This document shows, in pieces, positions 5,953 to 7,063 of a stretch of 7,063 nucleotides of DNA (position 1 is its first letter; each line of letters opens with the position of its first letter). The stretch is from assembly GCA_965178525.1 (NCBI GenBank), contig CBCXVS010000348.1:1-7063 (forward strand). The letters are read 5' to 3'. A program made the position numbers and the translations under genes. The DNA comes from CBCXVS01 sp965178525 (GTDB taxonomy: Bacteria > Tectomicrobia > Entotheonellia > Entotheonellales > Entotheonellaceae). The notes under the pieces were generated by a model. That model saw nothing but the letters and a program-made list of their open reading frames with translations, was not told where the DNA came from and did no database searches.

Positions 5953-6501
5953 ATGGCAAAAATTTTGTACGATAAGCGCAAGCACATCGCTTATATCACC
6001 ATTAATAATCCTGAAAAGGCCAATATTCTGGATCGTGAGACGTCGGACGAGATCAGTGCGGTCTGGAAGGAGGTCTGGGAGGACCCCGATGTCCGCGCGG
6101 CGATTCTCACGGGAACCGGGGAGCGTCACTTCTGCGCCGGCCACAATCTGGCGCCCCGGCCGGACATCACGCCGGAAGAGCGTGAGCGCGTCCGAACGGA
6201 GAGTGTTTTCTGGCCTCTAGCCGGGACCGTCAATGGGGCGCGGATCGGCGCGGATGGGCATCTCGGTGATCATTATCCGCAAATTTGGAAGCCGGTAATC
6301 GGCGCCATCAACGGCTGGGCTGCGGGCGCGGGATTCTACCTCATGCTCACGTCTACCGACATCCGGCTGGCCTGCAGCGAGCACGCCCGCTTTAAATTTG
6401 CCCTGCTGAGCCAGGGCTGGGTGGGCGGCGGCCCTGGCGCCACCTATCTTGACGCGGCAGGTCGCCGACGCCGACGCCATGCGGATTTTGCTCACGGATG
6501 A
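5953..6501 (+). CDS. Crotonase-superfamily (enoyl-CoA hydratase/isomerase-like) protein, N-terminal part, frameshifted
   Basis: The ATG at 5953 follows the CoA-transferase stop by 21 bases, with GGAG at 5939-5942, so the two form a likely operon. Residues 1-166 are a crotonase fold: the first oxyanion-hole motif CAGHNL (61-66), the second region INGWAAGAG (119-127), then TDIRLAC (135-141) and GWVGGGPGATYL (155-166). After codon 166 (6448-6450) the frame gives an Arg-rich, foreign-looking tail to the stop at 6501, while the true continuation lies one frame over (see 6449-6874). Deleting one T of the TT at 6449-6450 gives TAT CTG ACG (Tyr-Leu-Thr) and a continuous protein of 306 residues. The two glutamates of classical enoyl-CoA hydratase are not seen: their positions hold Tyr129 and Leu151. 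The reaction is therefore probably not plain hydration; isomerase, hydrolase, lyase or other CoA-thioester chemistry is possible. The break is either real decay or a base-calling error. Confidence 0.8.
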   Translation: MAKILYDKRKHIAYITINNPEKANILDRETSDEISAVWKEVWEDPDVRAAILTGTGERHFCAGHNLAPRPDITPEERERVRTESVFWPLAGTVNGARIGADGHLGDHYPQIWKPVIGAINGWAAGAGFYLMLTSTDIRLACSEHARFKFALLSQGWVGGGPGATYLDAAGRRRRRHADFAHG

Positions 6502-6874
6502 GCCCTTTGACGCGCAAGAAGCCTTGCGTATCAATCTCATCAATGAAGTCGTGGCGCACGACCACCTGCTGAGCCGGGCGGAGGAGATGGCCACGCAAAT
6601 TGCCGCCATGCCGCCTGTAGCGGTGCGCATGATGAAGGAGTTTATCATCCGATTCCGCGACATTCCCGTGACCGAAGCCTGGCATGTGCAGACCCTCATG
6701 AATGCGCTGCTGACCCAGCTCAGTACCGACGGCGATGAGGGCCGCAAAGCGTTTTTGGAAAAACGTCCGCCCGAGTTTACAGGCGGTATCCGGCAGAAGG
6801 GCGAGGCGTATCCCCCGCTCAGCGACGCGGAGTGGGCGCGCATGGACGAGGTGCGCCGGGCGCTTCTGGGATAA
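6449..6874 (+). CDS. Crotonase-superfamily protein, C-terminal part (other side of the frameshift)
   Basis: This frame continues the crotonase: TRQVADADAMRILLTDEPFD, then AQEALRINLINEVV, then helices with AAMPPVAVRMMKEF, ending with a short Pro/Trp-containing tail before TAA 6872-6874. The segments TDEPFDAQEA and GLxN-like INLINEVV are the usual C-terminal signature of crotonases, where the last helices complete the trimer interface. As a separate ORF it would need TTG 6449 or ATG 6479, neither with a ribosome site, so it is not an independent gene. The open frame is long and free of stops for 140 codons behind the break, which suggests a recent lesion or a sequence error. Next comes an unrecognised ORF directly at the stop (ATG 6875). 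Confidence 0.75.
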   Translation: MTRQVADADAMRILLTDEPFDAQEALRINLINEVVAHDHLLSRAEEMATQIAAMPPVAVRMMKEFIIRFRDIPVTEAWHVQTLMNALLTQLSTDGDEGRKAFLEKRPPEFTGGIRQKGEAYPPLSDAEWARMDEVRRALLG

Positions 6875-7063
6875 ATGATGGCGAAGAGGAAATCCAAAGT
6901 GCCCTATGACTCTGTGGCAGGAGGATGCAGCTGTTGCGGCGAGCAGGTATACTCCCTCCCATCAAGACATATCAACCGGGATGGCAAGGGTTCTCGCAAC
7001 GTATGGCAAGAGGGGGGCAAGCAATCCGGAGCGTTTCGTTCAGAAGCTGATCCTTTCCGTGCA
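6875..7063 (+). CDS. Unrecognised ORF with Cys cluster, 5' part only (runs off right edge)
   Basis: Two ATGs (6875 and 6878) stand directly after the crotonase TAA, and the frame stays open for 63 codons to the window end. The start is basic (MMAKRKSK), then comes GGCSCCGEQVY with Cys18, Cys20 and Cys21, which might bind a metal if more cysteines follow. The rest is polar and Gly/Arg-rich, and I recognise no family. There is only a weak GGGA before the start; coupling to the upstream stop could help translation. The abutting position suggests membership of the CoA-transferase/crotonase operon, but an untranslated 3' region that happens to be open is also possible. Confidence 0.35.
   Translation, partial: MMAKRKSKVPYDSVAGGCSCCGEQVYSLPSRHINRDGKGSRNVWQEGGKQSGAFRSEADPFRA

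Overview
The window looks like a chromosomal piece of a Gram-negative (diderm) bacterium of fairly high GC. The evidence is an OmpA-type peptidoglycan-binding lipoprotein with a lipobox, strong Shine-Dalgarno sites and a sigma70-like promoter. The mix of CoA-transferase, crotonase and MFE-2-like SDR genes recalls metabolically versatile, often uncultured soil or marine lineages. This is inference; no rRNA or other taxonomic marker is present.

Layout. (1) Bases 1-1491 form a lower-GC block (one 60-base line counted, 361-420, is 43% GC) with signal-transduction or immune-type modules. It holds the 3' end of a receiver-like ORF (1-255) and a paralogous receiver-like domain fused to a TIR domain (372-992). 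The TIR gene is broken by an in-frame TAG exactly where a conserved Trp is expected, and again by a +1 frameshift near 1107. The rest of the TIR domain and a helical C-terminal module remain readable to 1491. (2) Bases 1492-1741 have no convincing gene, only two short inverted repeats. (3) Bases 1742-2644 encode an SDR of the (3R)-hydroxyacyl-CoA dehydrogenase / HSD17B4-like type. (4) Bases 2672-3340, minus strand, encode an OmpA-family glycine-zipper lipoprotein, convergent with the SDR. (5) Bases 3341-3537 form a divergent intergenic region with a good sigma70-type promoter (3449-3476) facing right. (6) Bases 3538-5931 encode a 797-residue tandem fusion of two family III (CaiB/BaiF) CoA-transferase domains. 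(7) Bases 5953-6874 encode a crotonase-superfamily protein, split by a single-base frameshift near 6449. (8) Bases 6875-7063 hold the start of an unrecognised ORF that runs off the right edge. The 1742-onward region is clearly richer in GC (63% in the line 4801-4860).

How they may work together: the CoA-transferase could activate an organic acid as its CoA ester. The crotonase-like protein and the SDR would then act on acyl-CoA intermediates, as in a beta-oxidation-like side pathway. No acyl-CoA dehydrogenase, thiolase or regulator is present, so the substrate cannot be named. The receiver/TIR block looks like the decayed remains of a TIR-based, possibly antiphage or NAD-consuming, gene. The most notable points are that the nonsense codon lies four codons before the presumed TIR catalytic Glu, that the pseudo-receiver lacks both phosphoacceptor Asp and conserved Lys, that the two CoA-transferase halves differ at the catalytic acid (Glu versus Asp), and that the crotonase lacks both canonical hydratase glutamates.
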